Counted from the first letter of the stretch, positions 26,519-37,072 are shown. The stretch is 64,000 bases of DNA from Marinobacter daepoensis DSM 16072 (GCF_000421165.1 NZ_ATWI01000011.1:186001-250000); one strand, 5' to 3'. Notes: generated from the letters alone by a model not told the origin. Program-made: numbers and translations.

Positions 26519-27268
26519 TTATAGCTGCCTGTGGCGTTGTCGGATCAGTTCCCAGGCTTGCTGATATCGCAACAGCCTGTCTTTTGCGTCAGTCAGTTCG
26601 GTGGCCGTCAGATTCTGTTGTGACAGCTTGTCGGGGTGGCAGGCTGAAACCTGTTTGCGATAGGCGCGTTTAATGGCTTCCAGGGATTCTCGGCGGGTCA
26701 CGCCCAGAATCTGGCAGGCCTGCTCGTAGGTAGTTGGTTTTTGCTGGTGCGTTGCTTTACGAATCCAGACTTTGCTGGCGTAGCTCTCGAATATGTCATC
26801 GCTGATCAGCACGGGGAGCCCTATATGGCTGATGGCATCCTCGCAGCGGTAACGCCGTGCTTTTCCTGGGCTACCCAACACCTGTGCCCCGTGGCAGAGG
26901 CAGATGGCGGTTTTGAGGGCTGGCGCTGGCCACAGCAGAGAGGTCAGCCGGATCATCAGCCCCAGCCCAATGGGCAGGTGTTCGCTGGCTTTACCCTTGC
27001 GAAACTGTGCAATGGCGTTTCGTCGTTGTCGGGTGGATAGTGCCAGAGCCTTCATCAAAGCCTCGGCATAGTGAATGTCCGGCTCCTTCACTTGCCCGTC
27101 GGCTTTTGCAATGTAACCCAGGAAAAAGAACAACGGTTTTCGGCACCAGCGTGGCAGGCGTGCGCGCTCCAGCAGAGTGTTGGCCTGGTGCCCGCAGCAG
27201 GATAGCTCCTTAAGAAGTTCCTGAAAAGTTGATTCCAGCCGTGCTGGCAGAGAGGGCGAATGGGTCAT
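26519..27268 (-). CDS. TerB-like / J-domain co-chaperone (DjlA-like, no membrane anchor)
   Basis: 249 residues. A TerB-like helical region (about 45-130, F-L-G-Y-I-A-K-A-D-G-Q-V near 49-60) is followed by a C-terminal J domain with the DnaK-activating H-P-D motif near 212-214. E. coli DjlA has the same order but starts with a transmembrane segment, which I do not see here. It overlaps the murU start by 4 bases, so it is translated with the peptidoglycan-recycling genes. It is a probable DnaK partner. Confidence 0.8.
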   Translation of the reverse strand: MTHSPSLPARLESTFQELLKELSCCGHQANTLLERARLPRWCRKPLFFFLGYIAKADGQVKEPDIHYAEALMKALALSTRQRRNAIAQFRKGKASEHLPIGLGLMIRLTSLLWPAPALKTAICLCHGAQVLGSPGKARRYRCEDAISHIGLPVLISDDIFESYASKVWIRKATHQQKPTTYEQACQILGVTRRESLEAIKRAYRKQVSACHPDKLSQQNLTATELTDAKDRLLRYQQAWELIRQRHRQL

Positions 27269-27951
27269 GGTGTCCCAGGCCTTTGGCGGAGCCAGTGATC
27301 CAGCATCTGCAGTCTCTCCGGTGTCCCGACGTCAATCCACTGTCCTGTATGGTGCAGGCCGTGAACCCGTTCTCTGGCCATGGCTCGGCGCAACACCGGG
27401 CCAAGTTTTCCGGCGGCGTCATCGAGATCGTCAAAAAGCCTTCGATGCAGCAGGCTTATACCTGAAAACGTCAGTTTATCGGGGCCGTCCGGGCTCAGTT
27501 GGCCGTGGTCGTTCAGATAAAAATCACCATCGGGGTGGTGGGCAGGATTGTCGACCAGAACCAGAAGGGCATCGGCATCGTCAGGGGGCGACAGCCGGGT
27601 GATGTCGAAATCGGTCCAGATATCCCCGTTGATCACCAGAAACCAGTCATTGCCGCCTTCGGTCAGTAACGGGAGTGCCCGGGCGATGCCACCGGCGGTT
27701 TCCAGGGGCTCGCCTTCCGGGGAGTAACGGATGCGGACTCCGAACCTTGTGCCGTTACCCAACTGGGTTTCGATCTGCTCCCCTAGCCAGGCGTGGTTGA
27801 TGACAATATCGGTAAGGCCTGCTTTGCGCAGTGTTTCCAGGTGATAGGCGATCAGGGGCCGCCCGCCGGCAGGCAAGAGAGGTTTGGGGGTTGTCAGGGT
27901 CAGGGGTCGCATGCGCTCGCCCTTGCCGGCAGCCAGAATTATCGCTCTCAC
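27265..27951 (-). CDS. murU: N-acetylmuramate alpha-1-phosphate uridylyltransferase
   Basis: 228 residues, sugar nucleotidyltransferase. The signature L-A-A-G-K-G-E-R-M-R-P-L-T and the P-K-P-L-L-P loop are at the N-terminus; the metal-binding I-N-G-D-I-W is near 109-114. With AmgK it converts recycled MurNAc to UDP-MurNAc, bypassing de novo synthesis and the fosfomycin target. It overlaps amgK and the J-domain gene by 4 bases each. Confidence 0.93.
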   Translation of the reverse strand: MRAIILAAGKGERMRPLTLTTPKPLLPAGGRPLIAYHLETLRKAGLTDIVINHAWLGEQIETQLGNGTRFGVRIRYSPEGEPLETAGGIARALPLLTEGGNDWFLVINGDIWTDFDITRLSPPDDADALLVLVDNPAHHPDGDFYLNDHGQLSPDGPDKLTFSGISLLHRRLFDDLDDAAGKLGPVLRRAMARERVHGLHHTGQWIDVGTPERLQMLDHWLRQRPGTP

Positions 27952-28994
27952 AATTCCCGGGCCTCAGGTGCAGGCAGTGGGCCAATGCGCTCTTCAATGG
28001 CGGGGATAACCTTGCCGCAGAGCCACTCGTGAAAGTGCCGGAAGGCGGGCTGTTTGGCGCTGGCATCCCGGATGTAGCTGACCGTTCTTGGAATATCCGC
28101 AAGATAGCCGGTTTTACCATCCCGGATGGCCAGCCGCGCAAAGATGCCTGCGGCCTTCAGGTGGCGTTGCATGCCCATAAGATCAAACCACTGTCTGAAA
28201 CTGTCGGGGTCGGCACGGTGCAGGCCTGCTGTCAGGCTGATGGATCGATAATACTCCAGCCAGTGCGCGATCCGGGCTTCCGGCCAGCGGATGTAGCAAT
28301 CTTTCAGCAGCGAGACGGCGTCGTAAGTGATGGGGCCGCACACGGCGTCCTGAAAATCAATCACTCCGGGGGCGGGCTGTCCATCGCGGAACAGGAGGTT
28401 GCGCGAGTGATAATCCCGGTGCACCGTGACTTCTGGTTGTGCCAGGGCGCTTTCCCGAAGCAAGCCGAAGGCGGTTTCCAGCAGAGCCCGTTCCTGAATG
28501 TCGAGGGTCAGCCCAAGGTATTGCTCCAGAAGCCAGTCTGGAAACAGGGCCATTTCCCGGTCCAGTAGGGCCCGGTCATAGTGTGGCAGGGGGTGCTCGT
28601 CGGGGGCGCTCAGGCCGGCGATGCGTGCCAGTTCATTCAGGGCTTCCCGGTAAAGGGAGTCTGGCTCCCCGTGTTCCAGAGCCTTAAGCATGAGCTGATC
28701 GCCCAGATCTTCCAGTAACAGGAACCCCAGGGTCAGGTCTTCAGCGGCAATTTCAGGCACGGAGATACCGTGCTGGCGCCAGTGGCGTGCCAGCGTGACA
28801 AACGGCACGCAGTTTTCATGTTCCGGCGGCGCGTCCATTACGATATAGGGCGTGGCTTGTTGCTCCGGGCCATTTTGCCAGACCCGGAAGTACCGGCGAA
28901 AACTGGCATCGCCGGAAACCGGCTCAGGCGTGGCAGCGGAAAAGCCGGGAATCTGTCGGACCCAGTTGGTCAGCAATTGCAGTCGGTTATCCAT
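27948..28994 (-). CDS. amgK: Anomeric MurNAc/GlcNAc kinase
   Basis: 348 residues, aminoglycoside-phosphotransferase fold. The catalytic loop H-R-D-Y-H-S-R-N-L-L-F and the metal site V-I-D-F-Q-D-A are diagnostic. It phosphorylates C1 of MurNAc to feed MurU. The ATG at 28994 (M-D-N-R-L-Q-L-L) is chosen by homology. It diverges from lptD with 187 bases between, the same order known in pseudomonads. Confidence 0.93.
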   Translation of the reverse strand: MDNRLQLLTNWVRQIPGFSAATPEPVSGDASFRRYFRVWQNGPEQQATPYIVMDAPPEHENCVPFVTLARHWRQHGISVPEIAAEDLTLGFLLLEDLGDQLMLKALEHGEPDSLYREALNELARIAGLSAPDEHPLPHYDRALLDREMALFPDWLLEQYLGLTLDIQERALLETAFGLLRESALAQPEVTVHRDYHSRNLLFRDGQPAPGVIDFQDAVCGPITYDAVSLLKDCYIRWPEARIAHWLEYYRSISLTAGLHRADPDSFRQWFDLMGMQRHLKAAGIFARLAIRDGKTGYLADIPRTVSYIRDASAKQPAFRHFHEWLCGKVIPAIEERIGPLPAPEAREL

Positions 28995-29181
28995 GGTCAG
29001 GTCAGCGTTCCTGAATCGGTTGATGGTGGCCGGTAGGCTAACCGGTGACTCTCTGTCACGGAGTATAAAGAGGCTAAAACGGAATTGCAGCGGGCTTTCC
29101 GTTAACAAGCTTCAGGGGCGCGTGTAAACTAGGCCACCTGACGCCCAGCCATCAATCACATGGAACAGGAATTTCACTAAC

Positions 29182-31566
29182 GTGCCCAGCCAATGCTCCT
29201 ACCTGTCGTGTTCTAGGTTCCGGCTTGCCAGTCTTGCCTTGGCGACGATGGTCGCAGCGGGTGGCGTCAGGGCTCAGGCCGTCGGGGCGGCGCCCACGGC
29301 CGCTGAGATTGACTGGCGGCCGCGCAGCGAGCTGCCACCTGAGGTGGCTGAACAACTTCCGGTGTTCTGCGAAGGAGGGTATCTGTCCGGGACAGTCCAG
29401 AGCAGCGAGGCCGGGGTGCCCCGCGTCGGGAGTGACGGTTCCGTGCCGTTGGAGGCCAGCGCGCTGAGCGCCCGATACGAACTCGACACAGAGCTCTTCC
29501 TGAAAGGGGATGTCCGGTTGCGCCAGGGGCCGTTCGAGGCCTCAGGCACGGAGGCCCGCTATGATCAGCAGTCCGGCCAGTTGCGGTTGCAGGGGCCGCT
29601 GGTGAGCCGCGGTGAAGGGTTCCTGCTGACCGGGCGGGATGCGCTTTATTCCACGACGTCCGGCCAGCTCGATCTCAATACGGCAACGTTTCTGCTGCAT
29701 GGGCCGGAGCTGCGCGGAGAAGCATCGTCACTGGCCCGGGTCGGCGAGAACCAGGTGGTGATTTCCGACGGTATGATTACCACCTGCGGGCCGGGGCAGA
29801 ACGACTGGGCGATTGTTGCTTCCGATATTGAACTGGATCAGGCCGAAGGCTTTGGTTCGGCCCGGCATGTCCGTCTTGAGGTTCTGGATGCGCCGGTCTT
29901 TTATTGGCCCTACATTACCTTCCCGATAGATGATCGGCGAAAGACCGGCTTCCTCTATCCGCAGTTCGGGTCATCCAGCGCCGGCAGCGGTGCTTACCTC
30001 GCGCTGCCTTACTATCTGAATCTGGCGCCGCATTATGATGCTACCCTGACCCCTCAGTACATCCATGGGCGCGGCCTGTTCACCGAAGTGGAAGGGCGTT
30101 ACCTCAGCCAGTACGGTGAATCGGTGCTCCAGTTGGGATACATCGACAACGATTCGACGTATCGGGACGAAAACCCGGGTGAGGATGGGCAGCGTTGGGC
30201 TCTGGATTTCACTACCCGGGCACGTTTGGGGAATGGCTGGACCGGTTACGGGGATTATTCCGTCATTTCGGATGAGGATTACCTGAGCGATCTGAACCGC
30301 AGTCTTGAAATTGATCAGGCCACGCACCTGCAGCGACGTGGCGGTGTGCGTTATTACAGTCCAAACCAGTATTTTGAAGCGTACCTTAGTGGGTACCAGA
30401 CCATCCGGGATCGCATTGCCGACGTTAACAAGCCCTACGCCCAGCTGCCAGAGGTCATCTATGGCGGCACCGTTGAAGCGGGTTTGCTGGAGGCCAACCT
30501 GGAGAGTCAGTACACCTGGTTTTATCGGGACAATGACGACCTGACCGGCCTGGATCAGGCCAATGGTCAGCGGATACGGGCCGTTCCGGAGCTGGCGGTG
30601 CCCATGCGCAGCCTGTGGGGCTTCAGCCGGCCGTCGGTCAGTGTGGATTACACTCGTTACGAGCTGGACGACTACACGTTGGGCAATGGCAGCTTTGATC
30701 GCACGGTGCCGGTATTTGAGTGGGACAACGGTCTGTACTTCGATCGTCGTTCCAGTCTTTTTGACATTCCCTACAATCAGACACTGGAGCCCCGGCTTTA
30801 CTACGCTTGGGCTGATGCCGACGAAGACCAGAATCACATTCCTGATTTCGATTCGGGGATCCGCAGTTTCCGGTTCGATCAGTTGTTTGAACGGAACCGG
30901 TTTTCCGGGGGAGACCGGATAGGCGATACCAACCAGTTGACGGTGGCACTGACCAGCCGGTTCAATGACCTCCTGACAGGGGCGGAACGTGCCCGGCTGA
31001 GTGTTGGACAGGTTCGGTACTTTGACGACCGGAAGGTCAATCTGTTTGGGGAAGGTGGTTCGGACCGAAGCCGTTCTCCGTTCGCTGGTGAGCTGGTGCT
31101 GAACCCGATTGATAATCTGGAGATCCGGTCGTCCGGGCTCTGGGACCACGATACCCGGAAAACGGAAGAAGGCCGGAGCCAACTGATTTTCCACTCGGAA
31201 GACTATCGCTATCTCGCGACACTGGGGCACACCTACAGCCGGCCTGACGACCTGGAGCAGACGGATATTGGTACGGTGTTTCCGGTGACGGATAAAATCA
31301 GTGCGATTGGTCGCTGGGTCTGGGATTCTGAGCTGGACCGGACCGTTGGTACCCTTGCGGGCCTTGAATATAACAACTGCTGCTGGAGTTTTCAGGTGGT
31401 GCACCAGAACTACCTGACCGATGACGAAGAACTGGATACCCGTTTGCTGTTCCGGATTGAACTGAAAGGTCTTGGCGGCAGTGGCGGTGCATCTGACAAC
31501 ATCGCGGACGCCATCTACGGCTACGACGAACGCGAGCGCCGGAGATTCGGAACATCGCGTCGTTGA
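29182..31566 (+). CDS. lptD: LPS-assembly outer membrane protein LptD
   Basis: 794 residues. A signal peptide (ending near V-R-A-Q) is followed by a periplasmic OstA-type jellyroll and a C-terminal beta-barrel that inserts LPS into the outer leaflet with LptE. Disulfide-forming cysteines are visible: an N-terminal F-C-E-G and a paired N-C-C-W near the end, plus T-C-G-P-G-Q in the jellyroll region. The GTG at 29182 has CAGGAA about 10 bases upstream. It heads lptD-surA-pdxA-ksgA-apaH, an order conserved in gammaproteobacteria. Confidence 0.95.
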   Translation: MPSQCSYLSCSRFRLASLALATMVAAGGVRAQAVGAAPTAAEIDWRPRSELPPEVAEQLPVFCEGGYLSGTVQSSEAGVPRVGSDGSVPLEASALSARYELDTELFLKGDVRLRQGPFEASGTEARYDQQSGQLRLQGPLVSRGEGFLLTGRDALYSTTSGQLDLNTATFLLHGPELRGEASSLARVGENQVVISDGMITTCGPGQNDWAIVASDIELDQAEGFGSARHVRLEVLDAPVFYWPYITFPIDDRRKTGFLYPQFGSSSAGSGAYLALPYYLNLAPHYDATLTPQYIHGRGLFTEVEGRYLSQYGESVLQLGYIDNDSTYRDENPGEDGQRWALDFTTRARLGNGWTGYGDYSVISDEDYLSDLNRSLEIDQATHLQRRGGVRYYSPNQYFEAYLSGYQTIRDRIADVNKPYAQLPEVIYGGTVEAGLLEANLESQYTWFYRDNDDLTGLDQANGQRIRAVPELAVPMRSLWGFSRPSVSVDYTRYELDDYTLGNGSFDRTVPVFEWDNGLYFDRRSSLFDIPYNQTLEPRLYYAWADADEDQNHIPDFDSGIRSFRFDQLFERNRFSGGDRIGDTNQLTVALTSRFNDLLTGAERARLSVGQVRYFDDRKVNLFGEGGSDRSRSPFAGELVLNPIDNLEIRSSGLWDHDTRKTEEGRSQLIFHSEDYRYLATLGHTYSRPDDLEQTDIGTVFPVTDKISAIGRWVWDSELDRTVGTLAGLEYNNCCWSFQVVHQNYLTDDEELDTRLLFRIELKGLGGSGGASDNIADAIYGYDERERRRFGTSRR

Positions 31567-31627
31567 CTGAACCCAAATCTGCAGGCCTGACTGGCTGCGG
31601 TCACGATTTAAAAACCAAGAGGTGACT

Positions 31628-32971
31628 ATGAAGGCGACTGTCCGCCAAGGACTGACACTCCTGCTGACGCTGGCTATGCTGGCAATGTCAGTATCTGTTC
31701 AGGCCGAACGTAAATTGCTGGACCGCGTGGTAGCCATCGTTGATGACGAGGTGATCCTGCAAAGTGAGCTGGATGCCCGGATCAACACCATCATTGGCCG
31801 GCTGAGTGCTCAGGGCACCGGCCTGCCGCCACGGCAGTTGCTGGAGCAGCGGGTCCTGGAACAGTTGATTCAGGAATCCCTGCAGTTGCAGCTGGCAGAC
31901 CAGATGGGGATGCGGATCAGCGACAATGAGCTCAACGAAACACTGGCAAGCATCGCCCGTAATAACGGGATGACGCTGGCGGAGTTTGAGGGCCAGCTGG
32001 CGGAAGAGGGCGTAACCTATCAGCAGGCCAGAGAGCAGATACGTAATGAAATGCTGACCAGCCGGGTGCAGCAACGCCGGGTGGGTAACCGGGTTCGGAT
32101 TACCGACCGGGAAGTGCAGAATTACCTGCAAGCCCAGGCCGCAAACGGCAGCACCGATGCTGAATTCCGTCTGGCTTACATTTTTATTGAAGTTGATGAC
32201 CCGGGCAGTGAGGCCTCGGTGGATCAGGCCAGAGAAGACGCACACGCTCTCAGGCAGCAGATTGTGGATGGCCGGGATTTCCGGGAGGTTGCTGTTGCCG
32301 AGTCGGATGCCAGCAACGCGCTGGAAGGTGGTGACATGGGCTGGCGGACCGAGAGTCAGTTGCCGTCTCTGGTGGCGCCGGTGGTGACCAGCCTGGAGGT
32401 AGGGCAGCCCTCCGAGGTGCTTGAGAACAACAGTGGCTTCCATCTCGTTATGGTGATGGACAAGCGCGGTGGTGACCAGCAGCTGTTTGTTCAGCAACAT
32501 CGGGTAAGACACATTCTGGTGCGCCCCTCTGAGGCCGTCACCGATGCTCAGGCAGAGCAGCGTATCCGCGACATCTATAGCGAGCTGCAAGACGGAGCGG
32601 ACTTTGCGGATCTGGCCCGGGAGCGCTCCGATGATCCGGTATCCGGTTCCGATGGCGGTAATCTGGGCTGGGTAAGCCCGGGGCAGATGGTTCCAGCCTT
32701 CGAAGAGGCGATGCTTCAGGCCCAGGTCGGAGAATACGTTGGACCGTTCCGGTCCCAGTTCGGCTGGCACATTCTTGAGGTTGAGGAGCGTCGTCAGCAG
32801 GATGTCACTGAAGAAAACCGTGAAGCTCAGGCTCGCCAGGCCATCTATATGCGCAAGTTTGAGCAGGAGTTGCAGAACTGGGTCCGGGAGATTCGCGATG
32901 AGGCCTTTGTGGAGTTCAAGGGCCAGTATGCGGAGCTGAATCCGGAAGCGGAGGATGCGGATCCGTCATGA
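31628..32971 (+). CDS. surA: Periplasmic chaperone and peptidyl-prolyl isomerase SurA
   Basis: 447 residues. Signal peptide to about S-V-Q-A, then the SurA N-terminal chaperone domain (L-D-R-V-V-A-I-V-D-D-E-V-I) and two parvulin domains (about 170-275 and 285-385; G-W-R and G-W-V repeats). It helps outer-membrane proteins such as LptD fold. The ATG at 31628 has AAGAGG 6 bases upstream and is preferred over a GTG at 31622. The pdxA start overlaps its stop by 4 bases. Confidence 0.96.
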   Translation: MKATVRQGLTLLLTLAMLAMSVSVQAERKLLDRVVAIVDDEVILQSELDARINTIIGRLSAQGTGLPPRQLLEQRVLEQLIQESLQLQLADQMGMRISDNELNETLASIARNNGMTLAEFEGQLAEEGVTYQQAREQIRNEMLTSRVQQRRVGNRVRITDREVQNYLQAQAANGSTDAEFRLAYIFIEVDDPGSEASVDQAREDAHALRQQIVDGRDFREVAVAESDASNALEGGDMGWRTESQLPSLVAPVVTSLEVGQPSEVLENNSGFHLVMVMDKRGGDQQLFVQQHRVRHILVRPSEAVTDAQAEQRIRDIYSELQDGADFADLARERSDDPVSGSDGGNLGWVSPGQMVPAFEEAMLQAQVGEYVGPFRSQFGWHILEVEERRQQDVTEENREAQARQAIYMRKFEQELQNWVREIRDEAFVEFKGQYAELNPEAEDADPS

Positions 32972-33978
32972 GCACACCGGTGATTCTGGCGCTGACGGCG
33001 GGTGAACCCGCCGGCATTGGCCCTGAGCTCTGCCTGCAGTTGGCGGCGAAAGACCGAGGGGTCGGGGTGGTGCTGGTCGCCAGCCGAGAGTTGTTACAGG
33101 CCCGGGCAGACGAGCTTGGTATTCAGGTTCAGTTGCATGAGTGGGTTCCCGGCACCGTGCCGGAAACCCGGGCAGGGCACCTGTCTGTGCGACACGTGGC
33201 TGGCTGTGATTCAACAATAGCCGGGCAGTTGGACACGGCTAACAGCCAGTACGTGCTCGATACCCTCACCCTTGCGGCCAATGGATGCCTGAGGGGGGAT
33301 TTTGACGGCATGGTGACCGCCCCGGTACACAAGGGGGTGATTAACGACGCAGGCATCGGTTTCAGTGGTCATACAGAGTTTCTGCAAGCGCTCTGTGGTG
33401 TTGATCGTGTGGTCATGATGTTGGCCACCGATGAACTTCGGGTGGCGCTGGTCACCACCCACCTGCCACTGCAGGAGGTGCCGGCAGCCATCACTCCTCA
33501 GCGGCTGACTCAGGTGAGCCGGATTCTGAATGCGGACCTGAAAACATTCTTTGGGATTGAGCATCCGCGCATTCTGGTTGCAGGCCTGAATCCTCATGCC
33601 GGCGAGGGTGGGCACCTGGGGCGGGAAGAAATTGAGGTGATCGAACCTACGCTGGAAACGTTGCGGGCAGAAGGCTTGCAACTGACAGGGCCATTGCCGG
33701 CGGATACCCTGTTTACGCCGCACTGGCTGGAGGAAGCTGATGCCGTGCTCGCCATGTATCACGATCAGGGTCTGCCGGTACTGAAGTTCCAGGGGTTCGG
33801 CCGGGCCGTCAATGTTACCCTCGGGCTTCCCATTGTCCGCACCTCAGTAGACCATGGGACCGCTCTGGATCTGGCCGGCACTGGGCGGGCGGACGCCGGG
33901 AGCCTGCTCACAGCCATTCGGGTAGGCGAACGGATGGCCCGTTCCCGTAAAGCGGCACAGGCCGGAGAGTCATTATGA
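32968..33978 (+). CDS. pdxA: 4-hydroxythreonine-4-phosphate dehydrogenase
   Basis: 336 residues, vitamin B6 synthesis. Conserved segments: [11 protein letters not shown] near the start, the metal-site His in [15 protein letters not shown] and M-Y-H-D-Q-G-L, and the end [11 protein letters not shown]. It overlaps surA and ksgA by 4 bases each, so it is tightly coupled in this operon. Confidence 0.96.
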   Translation: MSTPVILALTAGEPAGIGPELCLQLAAKDRGVGVVLVASRELLQARADELGIQVQLHEWVPGTVPETRAGHLSVRHVAGCDSTIAGQLDTANSQYVLDTLTLAANGCLRGDFDGMVTAPVHKGVINDAGIGFSGHTEFLQALCGVDRVVMMLATDELRVALVTTHLPLQEVPAAITPQRLTQVSRILNADLKTFFGIEHPRILVAGLNPHAGEGGHLGREEIEVIEPTLETLRAEGLQLTGPLPADTLFTPHWLEEADAVLAMYHDQGLPVLKFQGFGRAVNVTLGLPIVRTSVDHGTALDLAGTGRADAGSLLTAIRVGERMARSRKAAQAGESL

Positions 33979-34805
33979 GCAACAAACACGGTCACCAGGC
34001 CCGGAAGCGTTTCGGACAGAACTTTCTGCACGACCCGGGTGTGATTGAGCGCATTGTGCGTTCCATCAACCCCAAACCGGACGACGCCATCGTCGAAATC
34101 GGGCCTGGCCTTGGGGCACTGACGGAAGAGATTCTGGCGGTTAACCCGCGATTGCAGGTCGTGGAACTGGATCGGGATCTGATTCCAGTCTTGAGGACCA
34201 AGTTCTTCAACTATCCGGAATTCCGTATTCACGAAGCCGACGCGCTCAGTTTCGATTTCAGCCAGTTGATGGATGACCGGCCACTGCGGATTGTCGGCAA
34301 CCTGCCGTACAACATCTCGACCCCGCTGATCTTTCACTTGCTGGAGCAGAGCGGTGTGGTGCAAGACATGCATTTCATGCTGCAGAAAGAGGTCGTGCAG
34401 AGGTTGGCGGCCGTGCCAGGGGACAACAACTATGGCCGCCTGGGAATCATGGCTCAGTATTTCTGCCGGGTGCAGCCACTGTTTGAGGTGGGGCCGGGGG
34501 CTTTCAGGCCTGCGCCAAAAGTGGATTCGGCGATTGTGCGACTGGTGCCTCACCAGACATTGCCGCACCCGGCAAGAGATTTGAAAACCCTGCAGGCCGT
34601 GGTGCGGACGGCGTTCAATGCCAGACGGAAAACCCTGCGCAAAGCTCTCGGGGCACTGGTCAGTGTCGCGCAGTTGCAATCTCTGGGCATTAACGATGGT
34701 CTTCGGCCGGAGAACCTTTCCCTGGCAGATTACGTCCGGATTGCGGATTTGTTGGTGGAGAGCGGAGCCTCATCTGCCGGTAACGATGAGGTAAGTCATG
34801 ACTGA
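33975..34805 (+). CDS. rsmA: 16S rRNA dimethyladenosine transferase
   Basis: 276 residues (KsgA). It dimethylates two adjacent adenines near the 3' end of 16S rRNA. Motifs: G-Q-N-F-L-H-D near 16-22, the SAM loop [10 protein letters not shown], and the catalytic N-L-P-Y-N-I-S-T. The C-terminal domain is complete. It overlaps apaH by 8 bases. Confidence 0.97.
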   Translation: MSNKHGHQARKRFGQNFLHDPGVIERIVRSINPKPDDAIVEIGPGLGALTEEILAVNPRLQVVELDRDLIPVLRTKFFNYPEFRIHEADALSFDFSQLMDDRPLRIVGNLPYNISTPLIFHLLEQSGVVQDMHFMLQKEVVQRLAAVPGDNNYGRLGIMAQYFCRVQPLFEVGPGAFRPAPKVDSAIVRLVPHQTLPHPARDLKTLQAVVRTAFNARRKTLRKALGALVSVAQLQSLGINDGLRPENLSLADYVRIADLLVESGASSAGNDEVSHD

Positions 34806-35601
34806 CTACGCCATTGGCGATATTCAGGGATGTTACGACCGGTTACGGGATGTTCTGGCGAAAGTGGATTTTTCGCCCTCCCGTGACCGGCTCTGGGTTG
34901 CCGGTGATCTGATCAATCGGGGACCGGCGTCACTGGAAACTCTGCGCTACATTGAGCGTCTGGGGGACTCCGCCGTGGTTGTGCTGGGCAATCATGACCT
35001 GCACTTACTGGCGGTCGCGCTCGGCGGTCACCGCCCGAAACGTAAAGACACCCTGCATGACATTCTTGAGGCGCCAGACCACGACCGGCTGATCCACTGG
35101 CTGCGCCAGCAACGCCTGTGTGTCTTTGACGCCGAGCGTAACCTGCTTATGGCGCATGCCGGGTTGCCGCATATCTGGAGTGTTGAGCAGGCGGTGACGT
35201 GCGCCCGGGAGGTGGAGCGGGTCATTCGCAGCGAGGAGGCGGGCGACTACTTCAGCCAAATGTATGGCAACCAGCCGGAGCGTTGGTGTGATACGCTCAG
35301 AGGAATGGATCGATGGCGGGTGATCACCAATTACTTTACCCGCATGCGGTTTATTGCCGGTGACGGACGACTGGAGCTGGCCACCAAGGAAGCTGCCGAT
35401 CATTCGCCGGCGGGCTTTGCCCCCTGGTTCTCTTATCCCCGTCAGGATGACGTTCGTGTGGTATTTGGTCATTGGGCCGCCCTGGAAGGTAACACCGGCA
35501 GCGACCGGTTTATCGGGCTGGACACAGGGTGTGTCTGGGGAGGCGCTTTGACGATGATGAATCTGGACACCGGAGAGAAAATTCATTGTGACTGTGGCTG
35601 A
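34798..35601 (+). CDS. apaH: Symmetrical bis(5'-nucleosyl)-tetraphosphatase
   Basis: 267 residues. It hydrolyses Ap4A to two ADP and can remove Np4 caps from RNA. Metallophosphatase motifs: G-D-I-Q-G-C-Y-D at the start, G-D-L-I-N-R-G-P and G-N-H-D-L-H-L. The C-terminal F-G-H-W-A-A-L and [10 protein letters not shown] are also present. Length matches E. coli ApaH closely. It overlaps ksgA upstream and the DUF423 gene downstream. Confidence 0.96.
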   Translation: MTDYAIGDIQGCYDRLRDVLAKVDFSPSRDRLWVAGDLINRGPASLETLRYIERLGDSAVVVLGNHDLHLLAVALGGHRPKRKDTLHDILEAPDHDRLIHWLRQQRLCVFDAERNLLMAHAGLPHIWSVEQAVTCAREVERVIRSEEAGDYFSQMYGNQPERWCDTLRGMDRWRVITNYFTRMRFIAGDGRLELATKEAADHSPAGFAPWFSYPRQDDVRVVFGHWAALEGNTGSDRFIGLDTGCVWGGALTMMNLDTGEKIHCDCG

Positions 35602-35986
35602 TTCCAGAACGCAGGTTGTTCGCTGGGCACTCATTGCTGGTGCCGCGTTGGGCCTGTTGGCCGTAATGGCAGGGGCCTTCGGGGCTCATGGGTTGCGTCA
35701 TGTAGTGAGTGAGCGGGGTCTTGAGGTGTTCCAGACCGCCGTCAGCTATCAGATGTATCACGCTCTGGCGCTGGTTGCGGCCAGCCTTATGCCAGCGCTG
35801 GGGTTGTCTCGGCGTTTGCTGGGGGTTGCCAGTGGCTTCTGGCTGACCGGGGTGTTGCTTTTCAGCGGCAGTCTGTATTTGCTGGTGCTGACGGGTAACC
35901 ATTGGCTTGGGCCGGTGACTCCCGTTGGCGGCGTTTGTTTCATGGTGGGCTGGGCGCTCCTGATGGCCTCAGCTCTGAAAAAATAA
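35588..35986 (+). CDS. DUF423 small membrane protein
   Basis: 132 residues with about four hydrophobic helices. It shows the family pattern G-A-F-G-A-H-G-L-R after the first helix and Y-Q-M-Y-H-A-L-A-L before the second. Function unknown; relatives are inner-membrane proteins. The GTG at 35588 overlaps apaH by 14 bases; a GTG at 35594 is an equally possible start. ThiS follows after 17 bases. Confidence 0.85.
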   Translation: MTVADSRTQVVRWALIAGAALGLLAVMAGAFGAHGLRHVVSERGLEVFQTAVSYQMYHALALVAASLMPALGLSRRLLGVASGFWLTGVLLFSGSLYLLVLTGNHWLGPVTPVGGVCFMVGWALLMASALKK

Positions 35987-36003
35987 CGGAGGCATTCGTA
36001 TCC

Positions 36004-36204
36004 ATGTTTGTGCAGGTGAATGGTGAAGCTATGGAACTCCCTGGCGGAGCAACCATAGCCGTCCTGATTGATCGGCTCACACTGACCGGGAAGCGCCTGG
36101 CCGTCGAGGTCAATGAAGACATCGTGCCTCGGAGCCAGCACGAGCAATTCACCCTGAGCGAGGGTGATCGGGTCGAGGTTGTCCACGCCATCGGCGGCGG
36201 TTAA
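36004..36204 (+). CDS. thiS: Sulfur carrier protein ThiS
   Basis: 66 residues with a ubiquitin-like fold, ending in Gly-Gly (A-I-G-G-G), the site that becomes a thiocarboxylate for thiazole formation. The V-N-G-E start and L-A-V-E-V-N-E-D-I-V-P-R segment are typical. The ATG at 36004 is chosen because the family starts there. ThiG follows 58 bases later, as in many genomes. Confidence 0.93.
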   Translation: MFVQVNGEAMELPGGATIAVLIDRLTLTGKRLAVEVNEDIVPRSQHEQFTLSEGDRVEVVHAIGGG

Positions 36205-36262
36205 GACCACCCTTCAGGCGGGTGATATCAGTTCCTAATTTTCTCACTAACTCAGGCAGGCT

Positions 36263-37072
36263 ATGACAGAGACAGCGGAAATTCAGCTCCCCGAAGACAA
36301 ACCCCTGGAAATCGCCGGCAAGGTGTACCAGTCGCGCTTGCTGGTCGGGACGGGCAAATACCATGATCTGATGGAAACCGGCCACGCTATCGAGGCCAGC
36401 GGTGCTGAAATCGTGACGGTGGCGGTGCGCCGCACCAACCTGGGGCAGAACCCGGATGAACCGAACCTGCTGGATGTCATTTCCCCGGAAACCTACACCA
36501 TCCTGCCCAACACGGCGGGTTGCTACACCGCAAAAGATGCGGTGCGCACCTGTAAACTGGCCCGGGAGCTGTTGGATGGGCACGACCTGGTAAAACTGGA
36601 AGTGCTCGGGGAACACAAAACTCTGTATCCCAATATGCCCGAGACGCTGGCTGCGGCCGAAGCGCTGATTAAGGATGGCTTTCAGGTGATGGTGTACTGC
36701 TCCGATGATCCGTTGCTGGCCATGCGACTGGAAGAAATGGGCTGTGTCGCCATCATGCCACTGGGGGCGCCGATTGGTTCCGGGCTGGGCATTCAGAATC
36801 GCTACAACATCCGTCTGATCGTTGAAAACGCCCGGGTTCCGGTCCTGGTGGATGCCGGTGTCGGCACCGCGTCTGATGCGACCATTGCGATGGAGCTGGG
36901 CTGCGATGGCGTCTTGATGAATACCGCCATTGCCCAGGCCAAAGATCCGATCCGAATGGCCAATGCCATGCGTCTGGCGATTGAGTCCGGCCGGGAGGCC
37001 TACCTGGCTGGTCGTATGCCAAAGAAGCTGTATGCCAGTGCATCATCGCCGATCGACGGTACTTTTTTCTAA
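36263..37072 (+). CDS. thiG: Thiazole synthase
   Basis: 269 residues, TIM-barrel enzyme forming thiazole phosphate from deoxyxylulose phosphate, dehydroglycine and ThiS-COSH. Landmarks: L-L-V-G-T-G-K-Y, the Lys-bearing V-K-L-E-V-L-G, and the phosphate-binding [10 protein letters not shown] and G-V-L-M-N-T-A-I-A. Other thi genes (thiC, thiE, thiH/thiO) are not in the window. Confidence 0.96.
   Translation: MTETAEIQLPEDKPLEIAGKVYQSRLLVGTGKYHDLMETGHAIEASGAEIVTVAVRRTNLGQNPDEPNLLDVISPETYTILPNTAGCYTAKDAVRTCKLARELLDGHDLVKLEVLGEHKTLYPNMPETLAAAEALIKDGFQVMVYCSDDPLLAMRLEEMGCVAIMPLGAPIGSGLGIQNRYNIRLIVENARVPVLVDAGVGTASDATIAMELGCDGVLMNTAIAQAKDPIRMANAMRLAIESGREAYLAGRMPKKLYASASSPIDGTFF

Noticed and set aside
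29971..31404. 477-codon minus-strand frame opposite lptD
   Set aside because: Antisense shadow of a well-recognised gene with no domain or ribosome site of its own.
31688..32770. 360-codon minus-strand frame opposite surA
   Set aside because: Antisense shadow of surA.
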